5,507 nucleotides of DNA from a bacterium (GTDB taxonomy: Bacteria > Zixibacteria > MSB-5A5 > GN15 > FEB-12). The stretch is from contig DAOVOW010000164.1 of NCBI GenBank assembly GCA_030629485.1, positions 1 to 5,507 on the forward strand, written 5' to 3'. Position 1 is the first letter of the stretch. Each line of letters starts with the position of its first letter. The notes under the pieces are model-generated. The model saw only the letters and a list, made by a program, of their open reading frames with translations. It searched no databases and had not been told where the DNA came from. The translations under genes and the position numbers were made by a program. Shown piece by piece: positions 5,249-5,507 of this stretch.

Positions 5249-5507
5249 TTATTCATTCGAAGGTTTTCTGCGTTTCAACAGGCCGACCAGTTTGGTCACC
5301 TCGCGCACACGAAAAACGAAACAGAACAGAATATACAGCACCGCCGCTACGACCAGAGGTATCACGAGATTGATGGTCCGATCAAGCACCTCCGACCCGG
5401 TCGGCTCAGGATGATACGGCAGCAGCCCGGCCACATGGAACGCCAGAAATGATGCTGCGAGAATCCGCACCAGGTTCAACCCTAACCTGCCGGCGTCGAT
5501 GTTCAGC
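5249..5507 (-). CDS. C-terminal end of a probable MurJ/Wzx-type (MOP superfamily) lipid flippase, truncated by window edge
   Basis: The frame is open from the right edge to the TAA at 5251-5249, giving 86 residues. The visible part has a basic amphipathic lead-in (LNIDAGRLGLNLVRILAASF), a membrane helix (about VRILAASFLAFHVAGLL), a short periplasmic-type loop (PYHPEPTGSE), a second helix (INLVIPLVVAAVLYILFCFV) and a basic tail, FRVREVTKLVGLLKRRK. The order of two last helices, a Y-containing second helix and a tail of the type rxxEvxxLxxLLrrr matches my recollection of the C-termini of MurJ/MviN and related lipid-linked oligosaccharide flippases. A separate 76-residue protein starting at the TTG at 5479 is the alternative. 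I prefer a truncated longer gene because the frame continues upstream without a stop and the lead-in fits the flippase pattern. It abuts comEC with no gap. Confidence 0.55.
   Translation of the reverse strand, partial: LNIDAGRLGLNLVRILAASFLAFHVAGLLPYHPEPTGSEVLDRTINLVIPLVVAAVLYILFCFVFRVREVTKLVGLLKRRKPSNE

Noticed and set aside
1..5507. CRISPR array, tRNA/rRNA, insertion sequence or toxin-antitoxin pair
   Set aside because: No regularly spaced repeats, no tRNA-like cloverleaf, no transposase motifs or terminal inverted repeats were seen. The window is densely packed with ordinary-looking co-directional genes.

Overview
All six genes in this window read leftwards on the minus strand, so the genes are described here in transcription order, from right to left. 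The DNA is moderately GC-rich by eye. The set is ComEC, a DUF4388/PATAN protein, a TPR plus Roadblock/LC7 protein and several small multi-span membrane proteins. It points to a free-living Gram-negative-type bacterium, perhaps one of the deltaproteobacterial, myxobacterial or FCB-group candidate lineages (Zixibacteria-like). This placement is an inference from protein families only; no rRNA or marker gene is present.

Layout: (1) 5507-5249, the C-terminal end of a probable MurJ/Wzx-type lipid flippase, running off the right edge. (2) 5248-2942, a full-length ComEC-type DNA-uptake channel whose ATG directly abuts the flippase stop (TAAATG). (3) 2941-2844, a 98-base gap with two small hairpins. 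(4) 2843-1641, a DUF4388/PATAN protein with two tandem MshEN-like motifs, a winged-helix-like segment and a novel helical C-terminus. (5) 1628-1266, a small exported or membrane protein with a signal peptide and three membrane segments. (6) 1265-1161, a 105-base gap with a good sigma-70 promoter and a duplicated 13-base element. (7) 1160-246, a TPR plus Roadblock/LC7 protein. (8) 235-1, the N-terminus of a membrane protein, running off the left edge.

Functional reading: the right half makes envelope machinery (flippase and DNA channel). The left half makes cytoplasmic adaptor or switch proteins (PATAN/MshEN-like, TPR-Roadblock) alternating with small membrane proteins. PATAN domains are known partners of type IV pilus motors in cyanobacteria, MshEN domains are c-di-GMP sensors on pilus and secretion ATPases, and Roadblock proteins regulate MglA-type GTPases in pilus polarity. 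The cluster could therefore be a control module for pilus-linked DNA uptake or motility. That link is an inference from context and is not shown by the sequence.

The most notable sequence-level observations are: a ComEC whose C-terminal metallo-beta-lactamase-like domain has lost its metal-binding motif; a 24-5-24 residue MshEN-like repeat inside the PATAN protein; a TPR-Roadblock fusion; a near-perfect repeat bracketing the promoter of the TPR-Roadblock gene; and two genes whose longest-ORF starts look wrong, because strong ribosome-binding sites point to starts further in.
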